64,000 bases of DNA from Paenibacillus sambharensis (GTDB taxonomy: Bacteria; Bacillota; Bacilli; Paenibacillales; Paenibacillaceae): positions 79,191 through 143,190 of the forward strand of contig NZ_QKRB01000041.1 in assembly GCF_003233845.1 (NCBI RefSeq). The letters run 5' to 3'. Position 1 is the first letter of the stretch. Each line of letters begins with the position of its first letter. A program made the position numbers and the translations under genes. Under the pieces are notes generated by a model. That model was not told where the DNA came from. It worked only from the letters and a program-made list of their open reading frames with translations, and searched no databases. Of this stretch, positions 46,917 to 56,182 are shown piece by piece.

Positions 46917-47474
46917 TTAGGAAAATTGGTGGTTCCACAGACCAAGGTTCGAGGAGGTTACAGCCGAGGCACCTGCTCGAAGCGCCTGCGTGACGTCCTC
47001 TGCCGACCGGATGAGTCCGCCGGCTATAATCGGAATTCCAGTTCGCTGCAGCACCTCAGCAATGATATGAGGAATAACGCCGGGCAGCACCTCAATAAAA
47101 TCCGGCCGTGTACGTTCAAGAAGCACGTAGCTCTTCTCCAATGCATTCGTATCCAGCAGGAACAGCCGCTGAATGGCGAGCAGTCCGTTCTGCTTCGTCT
47201 TCGTAATGACACCGCTGCGTGTCGAGATAATACCTTCCGGCTTAATGACCTGGCAGAGGTATTCCGCCGCGTACTCGTCATTCTTTAGACCTTCAATAAG
47301 ATCCGCATGCAGGAGCACTTTCTTGCTATTAGCTTTGGCCATTCCAACAAGCTGGGACAATTGGCTGATATGACAATCAAGCAAGATGATATACGTATGA
47401 GGCAGCTTCATCAGCTTCTCGAAATCCTTCACCTTGCGCACGGCCGGCAGTACCGGCTGGCCATCGAATGGCAT
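46917..47474 (-). CDS. glpP: Glycerol-responsive antiterminator GlpP
   Basis: A 185-residue RNA-binding antiterminator of the GlpP family. HTYIILLDCHISQLSQLV, LLHADLIEGLKND, IKPEGIISTRSGVI and IPIIAGGLIRSAEDV mark the TIM-barrel-like fold shared with GlpP. In the presence of glycerol-3-phosphate it binds leader transcripts and prevents termination; its clear target here is the hairpin before glpD. A good promoter with a cre-like site lies upstream. GGGAGG precedes the ATG. Confidence 0.94.
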   Translation of the reverse strand: MPFDGQPVLPAVRKVKDFEKLMKLPHTYIILLDCHISQLSQLVGMAKANSKKVLLHADLIEGLKNDEYAAEYLCQVIKPEGIISTRSGVITKTKQNGLLAIQRLFLLDTNALEKSYVLLERTRPDFIEVLPGVIPHIIAEVLQRTGIPIIAGGLIRSAEDVTQALRAGASAVTSSNLGLWNHQFS

Positions 47475-47537
47475 GCGACTGCCTCCCTTCCGTCTTCCGG
47501 TTTAATCTGACGGCAATACTAGCCGAAACTAGGTTTC

Positions 47538-47567
47538 ATTATAGAAAAGCGCTGTCATAATCGTCAA
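47538..47567 (-). promoter_or_regulatory. glpP-glpK promoter with overlapping cre-like site
   Basis: On the minus strand -35 TTGACG (47562-47567) and -10 TATAAT (47538-47543) are separated by 18 bp. The spacer contains TGACAGCGCTTTTC (47544-47557), which fits the cre pattern TGWNANCGNTNWCA apart from the last two bases. CcpA control of glycerol genes is known in B. subtilis. Confidence 0.65.
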
Positions 47568-47710
47568 GCAGACCTTAAGAGTACCCAATTTCCTGTAGCC
47601 TTGGTCGAGCAGCAAACAGCAGCGGGGCTCGTTCATCTAATCCTCATTTGACTTTCGTAGGCTGCCCTGCTGTAATGAAAGCAGTATCTCAATTTCTGGA
47701 GGATGAACCC

Positions 47711-48715
47711 ATGCTGTTTATCGATAACAAGGGGATTACCGATCCCTCAATCAACCTTGCTTTGGAGGAATATGCGCTTCGTAATCTGCCGATGCCGGAG
47801 AGCTATCTGCTGTTCTATGTGAATGAGCCGTCCATCATTATCGGCAAGAATCAGAATACCGTGGAAGAAATCAATACGGATTATGTGCACGATAAGGGAA
47901 TTCATGTTGTCCGCCGCTTATCGGGAGGCGGTGCTGTATATCATGACCTTGGCAACCTGAACTTCAGCTTCATAACCAATGATGATGGAGAGTCCTTTCA
48001 TAACTTTGCCAAATTTACCAAGCCGGTCATCGATGCCCTCCGCAAGCTCGGTGTCGAAGCCGAGTTGACTGGTCGCAATGACATCCAAGTCGGGGAACGG
48101 AAAATATCCGGCAACGCCCAATTCGCCAGCAAAGGCCGGATGTTCAGCCATGGCACCCTGCTGTTCGACTCAGCCATGGAGCATGTCGCTTCCGCGCTCA
48201 AAGTCAAGCCTATCAAGATTGAATCCAAGGGAACCAAATCGGTACGCGGTCGGGTGGCTAATATATCAGAATTTCTGGAGACACGAATTTCAGTGGAAGA
48301 GTTTCGCAGTATGCTGCTGAAGGAGCTGTTCCAATGTGAGCCGGAAGCGGTTGCCCGCTACCCGCTTACTGATGCGGATTGGCAGGCTGTTGAACAGCTG
48401 GCTGAGGAGCGTTACCGGAACTGGGACTGGAATTACGGGCGGTCTCCTAAGTTCAATCTGGAGAGAGCGAGGAAGTTCGCTTCCGGCATTATCGATGTCC
48501 GGCTCCAGGTGGAGAACGGCCATATCGAAGGCGTCAAGCTCTACGGCGATTTCTTCGGGGTCCGGGATGTGGCCGAGCTTGAACTGCTGCTTACCGGCAT
48601 CCGTTACGAAGAAGCCACGATCAGGCAGGCAATCGCTAATGTTGATCTGCACAGCTTCTTCGGTAAACTTACGCAGGATGAATTCGTTTCCCTTCTTATG
48701 CTGCGGGATGAATAG
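47711..48715 (+). CDS. lplJ: Lipoate-protein ligase (LplJ/LplA type)
   Basis: A 334-residue ligase that attaches scavenged lipoate to E2 subunits of 2-oxo-acid dehydrogenases and to GcvH. It has NLALEEYALRN, the RRLSGGGAVYHDLGNLNFS loop that binds lipoyl-AMP, RNDIQVGERKISGNAQF with the catalytic Lys, and a C-terminal accessory domain. I place the start at 47711, with GGAGG 8 bases upstream and MLFIDNKGITDPS as the family's N-terminus; the frame runs 63 bases further upstream. It is a single gene with its own terminator. Confidence 0.95.
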   Translation: MLFIDNKGITDPSINLALEEYALRNLPMPESYLLFYVNEPSIIIGKNQNTVEEINTDYVHDKGIHVVRRLSGGGAVYHDLGNLNFSFITNDDGESFHNFAKFTKPVIDALRKLGVEAELTGRNDIQVGERKISGNAQFASKGRMFSHGTLLFDSAMEHVASALKVKPIKIESKGTKSVRGRVANISEFLETRISVEEFRSMLLKELFQCEPEAVARYPLTDADWQAVEQLAEERYRNWDWNYGRSPKFNLERARKFASGIIDVRLQVENGHIEGVKLYGDFFGVRDVAELELLLTGIRYEEATIRQAIANVDLHSFFGKLTQDEFVSLLMLRDE

Positions 48716-48746
48716 TCAATAGCTTGCAAGTCAGTTTACTATCTTC

Positions 48747-48787
48747 GGGAAGTATCGGTTATTACCGGTGCTTCCCTTCTCTTTTTT
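48747..48787 (+). terminator. Terminator of lplJ
   Basis: GGGAAG (48747-48752) pairs with CTTCCC (48771-48776), with inner TCGGT/ACCGG pairing and a run TTCTCTTTTTT after it. Confidence 0.9.
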
Positions 48788-48970
48788 AAGCCTTCTGCTC
48801 CCCTCTCATATGACATGAACCGCACAATCCCATTATGTTCACTAATGCTGATTAGATTTTTTAGATCTATGGAACCAGGTTGTATGAAAATTCCATAGTT
48901 CGAAGGTTGCAAATTTAAATGCCGTAAAATATAATGTTTGTACAACCTTTGTATTGCATGTTGTCATTCG

Positions 48971-49056
48971 TCAACAGGGCACACCCGTTGAAAGACGGGG
49001 TCGCAAAGCTACGGGCCTAAGGAGGATATCTATCCTCTATGGCAGCCGGGCCGCCG
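48971..49056 (+). ncRNA. Cyclic-di-GMP-I (GEMM-I) riboswitch
   Basis: The sequence follows the GEMM-I consensus closely: ACAGGGCACACC (48975-48986), P2 capped by a GAAA tetraloop (CCCGTTGAAAGACGGGG), the conserved GTCGCAAAGC (49000-49009), CGGGCCTAA (49012-49020), a P3 hairpin GAGGATATCTATCCTC, and TATGGCAGCCGGGCCGCC (49039-49056). An outer helix can form between TGTCATTC (48962-48969) and GAATGGACA (49061-49069). Downstream hairpins at 49071-49090 (TTGGATG/CATCCAA) and 49089-49115 (AGCCGC/GCGGCT) may form the expression platform. It lies about 120 bases upstream of a chemoreceptor gene. Confidence 0.93.
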
Positions 49057-49178
49057 GCAAGAATGGACACTTGGATGAATATCCATCCAAGCCGCCCTCT
49101 TCTTACGGAGCGGCTATTTGGCGTGCGTTTGTTTGGCCACCAGCAGCAAGATATTTTCGAACAGGAAAGGTGAGACAG

Positions 49179-50858
49179 ATGTCAATCGGAAACAAGCTTT
49201 ATATCAGTTTTGCAGCTATGCTCGCAGCTATCATTATTATTGGAGGCTATTCATATCTGAATATGAAACAGCTACAAGCCTCGTATGATGACCTGATAGA
49301 ACGGCGTGCTGTCATGCTCTCAGACCTAAAAACCGTTCAAACCCAGGCTATTCAACAAAACAACAGCTACCGTGATTTTCTTCTCACAGGCAATGAAGAA
49401 GCGCTTGAACGAATGCATACATCCAATACAGCTGCTGCTGAAGCTCTCGAACGTATACTCCAGCAGTCCAACCGAACAGAATTAAAGGATCAGCTTAACC
49501 GCCTTCTGGAGATAAATTCGGAAATCCGAGATACAGGCAGTGAGATACTGCAATACTCAAGCAGAGAACAAATATTGAACGAAGCAGTCGAGCACCTCTT
49601 TCCCATTGCCAGAGCTATGAGCACAGCAGCCGATGAGCTTGCAGCCGACCAGCAAGCTTTCATGGATCAGGGAGTCGCTGACAACAAGGCATTGGTTGCT
49701 GAGATCGTCGAGCACTTAATAACAGCTGTTATAATAGCCGCTGCCGCTGCAGCAGCTGCCGGATATTTGATGGCCCGCCATCTGTCCCGTCCCCTTGTAC
49801 GACTGGCCAATGCTGCACAACAAATCGCTGCAGGCGATCTTCGCCCGTTCGATACACGTGTCCGTAATAAGGATGAAATCGGAAAGCTTGCCGTTGCATT
49901 TGAACAGATGCGTTCAGAGCTTAATCAGCTTATACATAAACTTAACGCATCGGCAGAACAGCTCAGCACTAGTTCAGAGGAATTAACAGCCAGTGCCGGC
50001 CAGACTGCTGATGCAGCCCAGCATATTGCAGCAGCCGTACAGGAAGTAACCTCCTCCTCGGAATCTCAGTCCAAGGGTACAGAGGAATGTGTGACAGCCA
50101 TGGGAGAAATGTCAGCCGGCTTACAGCGAATCGCAGAGTCCTCTTCGGCTGTTGCGGACATTGCCGCTGATACGCGCAACCGAGTTGATTTTAGTTATGG
50201 CTCGTTACTGCACACTGTAGGCAGGATTGGAGACTTGAAAGATTCCATTCAAACAGCAGCAGACCAGATGGAGGAATTGAACACCTATTCCATTCAGATC
50301 AGTGATATCGTACGGATCATCAGTGATATCGCCAGTCAAACGAACCTTCTCTCACTTAACGCTGCTATTGAAGCTGCACGCGCGGGTGACCAAGGCCGCG
50401 GATTTGCTGTTGTTGCGAGCGAGGTTCGCAAGCTGTCCGAAATGACCGGCCAGTCCGCAAACCAGGTAGAGGCTCTGATCCATGAAATTCAGCAGCGGAT
50501 ATCCGGAATGACCCAAACGATACTAGCCAGTGTTGCCGCCTCCGACTCCAGCGTTCAAGCAGTTGAAGAAGCGAGCAGCGCTTTCGCCGTTGTCAAATCA
50601 GCCATGACAGAGGCGGTGGAGCAGATTCAAGAGGTATCAGCTGCCTCCGAGGAGGTATCGGCTGGCTCTGAACAAATTCTTGCATCAGTAGAAGAAGTAG
50701 CACGGATTGCCTTGACCGTATCCGGTCGAACCCAGACAATAGCCGCAGGGACACAGGAACAACTGGCATCTATGGAGGAAACCAAGGCTGCAGCAGAGTC
50801 GCTAAGCGGGCTTGCAGAGGAGCTGCATGAAGAAGTAAACCGTTTTACAATTCGCTAA
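49179..50858 (+). CDS. Methyl-accepting chemotaxis protein, riboswitch-controlled
   Basis: A 559-residue chemoreceptor. TM1 spans about residues 8-28, a periplasm-facing four-helix-bundle-type sensor follows to about 178, TM2 is at about 179-198 ([19 protein letters not shown]), HAMP at about 199-252, and the signalling hairpin around 384-422 ([19 protein letters not shown], then [16 protein letters not shown]). I place the start at 49179, with GGAAAGG upstream; the frame stays open back to 48954, but that stretch is the riboswitch and is not translated. No ligand can be assigned to the sensor domain. It ends at a shared terminator. Confidence 0.95.
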   Translation: MSIGNKLYISFAAMLAAIIIIGGYSYLNMKQLQASYDDLIERRAVMLSDLKTVQTQAIQQNNSYRDFLLTGNEEALERMHTSNTAAAEALERILQQSNRTELKDQLNRLLEINSEIRDTGSEILQYSSREQILNEAVEHLFPIARAMSTAADELAADQQAFMDQGVADNKALVAEIVEHLITAVIIAAAAAAAAGYLMARHLSRPLVRLANAAQQIAAGDLRPFDTRVRNKDEIGKLAVAFEQMRSELNQLIHKLNASAEQLSTSSEELTASAGQTADAAQHIAAAVQEVTSSSESQSKGTEECVTAMGEMSAGLQRIAESSSAVADIAADTRNRVDFSYGSLLHTVGRIGDLKDSIQTAADQMEELNTYSIQISDIVRIISDIASQTNLLSLNAAIEAARAGDQGRGFAVVASEVRKLSEMTGQSANQVEALIHEIQQRISGMTQTILASVAASDSSVQAVEEASSAFAVVKSAMTEAVEQIQEVSAASEEVSAGSEQILASVEEVARIALTVSGRTQTIAAGTQEQLASMEETKAAAESLSGLAEELHEEVNRFTIR

Positions 50859-50862
50859 AAAG

Positions 50863-50905
50863 AAAAAGCGGGATTCATGGTTTATGCCCACGAATCCCGC
50901 TTTTT
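50863..50905. terminator. Bidirectional terminator between the chemoreceptor gene and lutC
   Basis: AAAAAGCGGGATTC (50863-50876) pairs perfectly with GAATCCCGCTTTTT (50892-50905), giving T- or A-rich flanks on both strands. It lies between convergent transcripts and ends the long minus-strand rhamnose-lactate run. Confidence 0.93.
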
Positions 50906-50931
50906 CTATATCATTTATGCGCCTTGGATCT

Positions 50932-51657
50932 TCACCCAACCAGCAGGGCATAGACAATGCCCGGTCCATGAACGCCTATCGTAAGGTCATTCTCGATATC
51001 CGCCGACCGGCTGGGTCCGGAAATGAAATGGATGCCAGCCGGAAGCTGTTCGCGGCCTCTCTCGTCAAACTGAACGAGTATCTCCCCAAGCCGCGTCTTC
51101 AGCCGCTCGAGCGGGATAACCGCAATCAGAACAGTCGGCAGCAGGCTGACTGAACGTCCTTTGCGGGCAGCTGACAGCACCGTAATAGAACCTGTGTAAG
51201 CAGCCGCATAATCAGCCATGACAATGCCGATATCAGCTTCGGCTGCCCGCGCCTTCCAGTTCTCGGTCGGGTCGCTGTTCCAAACGCTTAAATTTGCTTC
51301 AGGAAGCGCCTCCTCCAGACCTAGGCTGTCCAGCTCGGTCTCCTGCTGACGGATGATATACCGGGCATTCATGTCAGCAGCCAGCTTTACGACAAAGGCC
51401 TTTACATCTTCCAGATTACTCAATCTCTCCACGTTACCACCAGCAGCCTTGAAATGATCGGTAAAGCGTTCAATCCGTTCTTCAAGCGGCCACTGGAACG
51501 TCCGCCAGAAATCAGGGGCTCCGCGGAACGGATGGGCTGGCGGCTCCGTTACCCGGCTCCGCCCAAGCTTCTTCGCGATTCCCGTCATGAACGATTCCTG
51601 CTTTGCCTTCGACTGCTCTTCAAGCTGCTCCAGCCACTCCTTATGCGTGTCCGCCAT
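50932..51657 (-). CDS. lutC: L-lactate utilization protein LutC (LUD domain)
   Basis: A 241-residue LUD-domain protein, the smallest part of the LutABC lactate oxidation complex. The domain has RYIIRQQETELDSLGLEEAL, IGIVMADYAAAYTGSITVLS, RSVSLLPTVLIAVIP and HFISGPSRSADIENDLTIGVHGPG. I choose the start at 51657 with GGGAGG 8 bases upstream, which gives a 17-base overlap with the end of lutB. It is the last gene of the co-directional run. Confidence 0.94.
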   Translation of the reverse strand: MADTHKEWLEQLEEQSKAKQESFMTGIAKKLGRSRVTEPPAHPFRGAPDFWRTFQWPLEERIERFTDHFKAAGGNVERLSNLEDVKAFVVKLAADMNARYIIRQQETELDSLGLEEALPEANLSVWNSDPTENWKARAAEADIGIVMADYAAAYTGSITVLSAARKGRSVSLLPTVLIAVIPLERLKTRLGEILVQFDERGREQLPAGIHFISGPSRSADIENDLTIGVHGPGIVYALLVG

Positions 51658-53170
51658 GTCCGCCGCCTCCCTTCTCCCGTTCACGGACAAGCTGTTCCAT
51701 TCGGCTGCGTGTCTCGGCGCTCAGGGGCATTGCCTCTGCCTGAACCTCGCCGCTCAATGTCTTCCATTTGTCGCGGAACGATTGCTTCGGCAGGCTTGGG
51801 GTCACGCGGTAGCTGTTCCAGCCCTTAAGCGGTCCTGCCTTGATCCGGATGCAGCCATTACGGACAACAAGCTTCTGGCCCAGCTGTCCCAGCTTGATGG
51901 CGCCCTTGAACCAGGTGGCCTTCCCAGCAACAGCGGCAAAGCCCTTCATACCCGCTGATTCCATACGGTTGCCATGCCCGGATTCTACCTTGCGGCGTCT
52001 CAAATATACGAGCATGTCATGCAGCGGTATTTTCACCGGACAGGCTTCGTAGCAGGCCCCGCACAGGCTGGAGGCATTCGCTATGTCATCCCACTCCGCA
52101 ACGTTCTTCTGCAGAGCAGGCGTCAGAACCGCGCCGATCGGTCCGCTATAGGTACCGCCGTAGGCATGGCCGCCAATATGACGGTACACCGGACATGCGT
52201 TCAGGCAGGCGCCGCAGCGGATGCAGTTGAGCAGCTCCTGAAACTCCGGATCGCCAAGCTGCAGCGAACGTCCGTTATCCACGATAATGATGTGCATCTC
52301 TTCCGGGCCGTCCTGGTCTGCTTCTCTTCTGGGACCGGTGATACCTGACATGTAGACCGTCAGCTTCTGTCCGGTCGCCGAGCGCGGCAGCAGCGTCGCC
52401 ATAACCTCAAGATCTTCCCAGGAAGGAATAATCCGCTCCATACCCATCAGCGTAATCTGCGTCTTCGGAACCGTTGTCACCATACGCGCGTTGCCTTCAT
52501 TCTCGAAGAGAACCATCGAGCCGGTCTCCGCTATCGCAAAGTTACAGCCTGTCATGCCGATGTCCGCCTCCAAGAACTTCTCTCGCAGCTTCTTGCGCAC
52601 ATAGCCCGCCAGTATGGTGGTGTCCGGCAATAGCTCTTCACCGGCGTCCGCGGACAACAGCTCCGCAATCTGGTAGCGGTTCTTATGGATGGCCGGAATA
52701 ATAATATGCGACGGGGTTTCTCCGGCAAGCTGAATAATGTATTCGCCAAGATCCGTCTCGATCGCTTCTACCCCGATAGAGTCGAGCGCGGCATTGAGAT
52801 GAAGCTCCTCTGTCACCATCGACTTGGACTTTACCACCGTCTTCGCCTGCCGGCGTTCCGCAATGGCAAGCGACAATTTAACTGCTTCAGCATCCGTCTC
52901 GGCAAAATGAACATGCACGCCGTTAGCGCGTGCATTGTCAGCGAAGAGATTCAAGTAGTAATCCAGGTGCGCGATCGTATGCAGCCGGATTTGCCTGCCC
53001 CGTTCGCGCCACTCGTCCCAGTTGCCGTGCTCGGCAGCAGCCTTCTGCTTACCGCCCCGCAGCCGCTCCGTTGTAAAACGGACAGCCTTGCGCAGGAAAT
53101 CGTCGTTTAGCGCCAGATCAGCCCGTTCCTTGACCGTACCCGGCCGTACCACCGCCTTGCCAGCGCTCAT
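51641..53170 (-). CDS. lutB: Iron-sulfur protein LutB of lactate oxidation
   Basis: A 509-residue protein with an N-terminal LUD domain (from about residue 60) and two iron-sulfur motifs: CIRCGACLNACPVYRHIGG and CGACYEACPVKIPL, each of the CxxCxxCxxxCP ferredoxin type. With LutA and LutC it oxidises L-lactate to pyruvate. It overlaps lutA by 4 bases and lutC by 17, so all three are translationally coupled. Confidence 0.96.
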   Translation of the reverse strand: MSAGKAVVRPGTVKERADLALNDDFLRKAVRFTTERLRGGKQKAAAEHGNWDEWRERGRQIRLHTIAHLDYYLNLFADNARANGVHVHFAETDAEAVKLSLAIAERRQAKTVVKSKSMVTEELHLNAALDSIGVEAIETDLGEYIIQLAGETPSHIIIPAIHKNRYQIAELLSADAGEELLPDTTILAGYVRKKLREKFLEADIGMTGCNFAIAETGSMVLFENEGNARMVTTVPKTQITLMGMERIIPSWEDLEVMATLLPRSATGQKLTVYMSGITGPRREADQDGPEEMHIIIVDNGRSLQLGDPEFQELLNCIRCGACLNACPVYRHIGGHAYGGTYSGPIGAVLTPALQKNVAEWDDIANASSLCGACYEACPVKIPLHDMLVYLRRRKVESGHGNRMESAGMKGFAAVAGKATWFKGAIKLGQLGQKLVVRNGCIRIKAGPLKGWNSYRVTPSLPKQSFRDKWKTLSGEVQAEAMPLSAETRSRMEQLVREREKGGGGHGGHA

Positions 53171-53892
53171 CGGCTCACCCCCTCATACAGCAGCTCAGCC
53201 AGATGCATGACCCTCACCGGTTCATTACGGTACCTGAGATGACCGGCAATATTCATAAGACAGGCCATGTCAAGGCCAACCAGCACCTCAGCATCCGTTT
53301 CCAGCACATGATCCGTCTTTTCCGCGACCATCGCTCCGGAAATATCAGCCATCTTGACCGCGAAGGTGCCGCCAAACCCGCAGCAGTCCTCGGCAAACGG
53401 AAGCGGTACAAGCTCCATCCCCTTCACATGCCGCATCAGCTCCATAGGCTCAGCCTTAACGCCAAGCAGACGGCTGCCATGGCACGATGGGTGGTAAGTC
53501 ACCTTATGCGGGAACACAGCTCCTACGTCTGTAACCCCCAGCACCTGAACCAGAAACTGTGTAAATTCATAAGACTTGCGCTTCAGCCTCTCCGCTCTGT
53601 CCAGCCATTCCGGCTCCTTCTCGAACAGCTTGGGATAGTGATGAATCATACCGGTACATGAGCCAGACGGCGAGATGACAAAATCGCTGTCTTCAAATGC
53701 ATGTAGAATTGTCTTCGCTGTCTCACGCGCTTCCTTCCAGTACCCGCTGTTGTAAGCCGGCTGGCCGCAGCAGGTCTGTACATCAGGAAAATCAAGCGTA
53801 ACCCCGTATTTCGCCAGCAGCCGGACCATCGCTTCGCCGACCCTGGGATATATGGCATCACTCAGACACGTTATAAACAAGGATACCTTCAT
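53167..53892 (-). CDS. lutA: Cys-rich protein LutA of lactate oxidation
   Basis: A 241-residue protein with two CCG-type motifs, TCCGQPAYNSG and DCCGFGGTFAVK, each binding part of an iron-sulfur or heterodisulfide-type cluster as in GlcF and heterodisulfide reductase subunits. It is the third member of the LutABC L-lactate oxidation system. It starts 37 bases after the stop codon of the DeoR-type regulator gene with no terminator between, which puts lutABC on the same transcript as the rhamnose genes or on one starting within the regulator gene. A GGGAGAG site precedes the ATG. Confidence 0.95.
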   Translation of the reverse strand: MKVSLFITCLSDAIYPRVGEAMVRLLAKYGVTLDFPDVQTCCGQPAYNSGYWKEARETAKTILHAFEDSDFVISPSGSCTGMIHHYPKLFEKEPEWLDRAERLKRKSYEFTQFLVQVLGVTDVGAVFPHKVTYHPSCHGSRLLGVKAEPMELMRHVKGMELVPLPFAEDCCGFGGTFAVKMADISGAMVAEKTDHVLETDAEVLVGLDMACLMNIAGHLRYRNEPVRVMHLAELLYEGVSR

Positions 53893-53929
53893 CCTGCATC
53901 TCTCCCATGATTTTAAAAAGGCCTGTGAT

Positions 53930-54688
53930 TTATGTCGTCTTCACATGTATCGAGCGCTTCCTGAGCAGGCTGCAGGCTTCCTCATCCGCTCCATTGTCGG
54001 TAATGACGGTATTCACCTGTGATAAGTCCGCTACATGGGTGAACGCCTGCACCCCAAACTTACTCGAATCCGCAAGCAGGAACACCTTGTCCGCCATGCC
54101 AAACATCTTCTGCTTCACTCTCGCCTGCAGTTCATTGGACTCACTGACGCCGCGTTCCAGATGGACGCCCTTGCAGGAAAGAAACGCTTTATCCACATGG
54201 TACGCATCCAGCGAGCGTTCCGCCAGCGGGCCAATAAAGGACAGGGAGCGCTGGGCGAGAATGCCGCCTGTCGATATCACTTCAATTTTCTCCTTGCCGC
54301 TCAGCTCCATCGCGACCTTAATGGAATTGGTCAGCACCGTAAGCGGCAGATCCGGCATAATTGAGGCCATATACCAGGCTGTTGAGCTCGCATCCAGCAA
54401 AATCCGCTCGCGCGGCTCAATCTGCCGGATGGCTTCCTCCGCGATCCGGCGCTTCTCTTCCGCATGGGTGATTTCCCGCTCGAAATAAGGGATCTCCGGC
54501 TGCTGATCCTTGACACTGACAGCTCCGCCATGTGAACGCCTCAGCTTGCCGGCCTGCTCGAGACGGTCCAGATCCCGCCGGATCGTCTCCTCCGTTACCT
54601 GACACAATTCACTTAGCTCGGAAACCCTGATGCTTCCCCTGTCATTCACCAGCTGTACTATTAATTCGTATCGTTCTGCGACCAGCAT
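53930..54688 (-). CDS. DeoR family transcriptional regulator of rhamnose catabolism
   Basis: A 252-residue DeoR-type repressor: an N-terminal winged helix (RYELIVQLVNDRGSIRVSEL, EETIRRDLDRLEQAGKLRRSHGG) and a sugar-phosphate-binding domain (LLDASSTAWYMA, VLTNSIKVA, ADSSKFGVQAF). B. subtilis RhaR of the same family represses rha genes and responds to L-rhamnulose-1-phosphate. It lies between rhaB and lutA in the same direction, 21 bases after rhaB. The shared TTTGTTTA-type elements before the aldolase genes are its likely operators. GAGGG precedes the ATG. Confidence 0.9.
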   Translation of the reverse strand: MLVAERYELIVQLVNDRGSIRVSELSELCQVTEETIRRDLDRLEQAGKLRRSHGGAVSVKDQQPEIPYFEREITHAEEKRRIAEEAIRQIEPRERILLDASSTAWYMASIMPDLPLTVLTNSIKVAMELSGKEKIEVISTGGILAQRSLSFIGPLAERSLDAYHVDKAFLSCKGVHLERGVSESNELQARVKQKMFGMADKVFLLADSSKFGVQAFTHVADLSQVNTVITDNGADEEACSLLRKRSIHVKTT

Positions 54689-54709
54689 GCCGCTTCCCTC
54701 ATTTCCTCG

Positions 54710-56182
54710 TTATGTTGGCAGGCTGGCGAGCTGCAGGAACCGGCCGTAAGCCTCCTCCCAGCGCTCCCGGTCAACCGGCTCGTAGATGCCGACCGGGAAC
54801 GAATCGCGGATGACCCGCCGGGCTTCCTGCAGATTGGCGAACTCCCCGCTGGCGATCCACTGGACCGCCAGATTCCCGATCGCACTTCCCTCAGCAGGAC
54901 CGGTCCATACCGGTTTGCCGATGGCGTCTGCCGTCCACTGGCAGAGCAGCTCATTCTGAATGCCGCCTCCCACCATATGCAGCCCTTCAAACCGCTGCCC
55001 GGACAGCTGTTCCGTCCATTCCAGCACATAACGGTATTTTAAAGCCAAGCTTTCCAAAATACAACGCACAAACTCACCTGGCTGCTGAGGCTGCCGCTGT
55101 CCAGTCCGGCTGCTGTACGCCTGAATTCGTGGTGACATGTCCCCTGCATGCAGGAACAGCGGATCGTCCGGGTCAACAAGCGATGTCCATGGACCCGCAT
55201 CCTTCGCAAGAGCCACCAGTTCGGGGAACGTATAGTTCAATCCCTGCCGTTCCCATTCCCGCTTCAGCTCCTGCAGGATCCACAGCCCCATGATGTTCTT
55301 AAGCAGCCGGTAGGTATGGTTAACGCCGCCTTCATTCGTAAAATTAAGCTGCAGCGCCTGCTCGGTCATAACCGGCTTCGCTACCTCCGTACCCATAAGC
55401 GACCAGGTTCCACAGCTTAAATAGGCAAAGTCCGGTCTAAGTGCCGGAACAGCCGCTACAGCTGAGCCTGTATCATGCTCAGCGACCGTAATCACTGGAA
55501 TAGAGTCAATTCCAAGCTCCCGGCACAGTGACGGCTGCAGCTCTCCGGCAGCGGTGCCAGGGTGCACCACAGGGCCGAAGAGCTTCTCCGGAATACCGAT
55601 CGCCTCCAGCAGTTCCTGATCCCAGCCCTCCTGCAGCGGGTTATAGAGCTGCGTAGTGGTTGCATTCGTAAACTCATTGACCATTTCCCCGGTCAGGTAA
55701 TAGCGGAGCAGGTCAGGAATCATGAGAAATCGGTCAGCTTCCCGCAGCAGCGGGCTATCCGTTTCCTTCAGGGCTGCCAGCTGGTATATCGTGTTAAAGG
55801 GAAGAAACTGAATGCCGGTACGGGCAAAAATATCCGCCTGCGGTACCTTGGCAAACACCTTCTCCATCATGCCTTCCGTATAGTGGTCCCGGTAATGATA
55901 GGGATTGCCAAGCAGTTCGCCGTTCTTCGCGATCAGTCCGAAGTCCACCGCCCAGGAGTCAATCGCAAGGCTCTTCGGCTGCTCTCCCTTGTGCTTTGCC
56001 TTCAATAGTCCCTGCTTCAGCTCATGTAGAAGCCGGAGGACATCCCAGTGCAGACGGCTGCCCGCTTGCACCGGGTCGTTCGGGAAGCGGTGAATTTCCT
56101 CCACTTCGATCTTCCGGTCCGTTAAGCGGCCGAGCAGCGCTCTGCCGCTGCTCGCCCCAAGATCATAAGCGAGAATCGTCAC
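54710..56182 (-). CDS. rhaB: Rhamnulokinase (RhaB)
   Basis: A 490-residue FGGY-family kinase that phosphorylates L-rhamnulose. ILAYDLGASSGRALLG at the N-terminus, AIDSWAVDFGLI, AEHDTGSAVAAVP, SCGTWSLMG and GGGIQNELLCQWTADAIG are typical of RhaB. The start is GTG with GGGGGG upstream, and it overlaps the end of the isomerase gene by 4 bases. Its product is split by the aldolase encoded upstream. Confidence 0.95.
   Translation of the reverse strand: MTILAYDLGASSGRALLGRLTDRKIEVEEIHRFPNDPVQAGSRLHWDVLRLLHELKQGLLKAKHKGEQPKSLAIDSWAVDFGLIAKNGELLGNPYHYRDHYTEGMMEKVFAKVPQADIFARTGIQFLPFNTIYQLAALKETDSPLLREADRFLMIPDLLRYYLTGEMVNEFTNATTTQLYNPLQEGWDQELLEAIGIPEKLFGPVVHPGTAAGELQPSLCRELGIDSIPVITVAEHDTGSAVAAVPALRPDFAYLSCGTWSLMGTEVAKPVMTEQALQLNFTNEGGVNHTYRLLKNIMGLWILQELKREWERQGLNYTFPELVALAKDAGPWTSLVDPDDPLFLHAGDMSPRIQAYSSRTGQRQPQQPGEFVRCILESLALKYRYVLEWTEQLSGQRFEGLHMVGGGIQNELLCQWTADAIGKPVWTGPAEGSAIGNLAVQWIASGEFANLQEARRVIRDSFPVGIYEPVDRERWEEAYGRFLQLASLPT

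Noticed and set aside
48954..49178. In-frame extension of the chemoreceptor to a 634-residue protein
   Set aside because: The stretch is the c-di-GMP riboswitch; a ribosome site and a proper first membrane helix begin at 49179.
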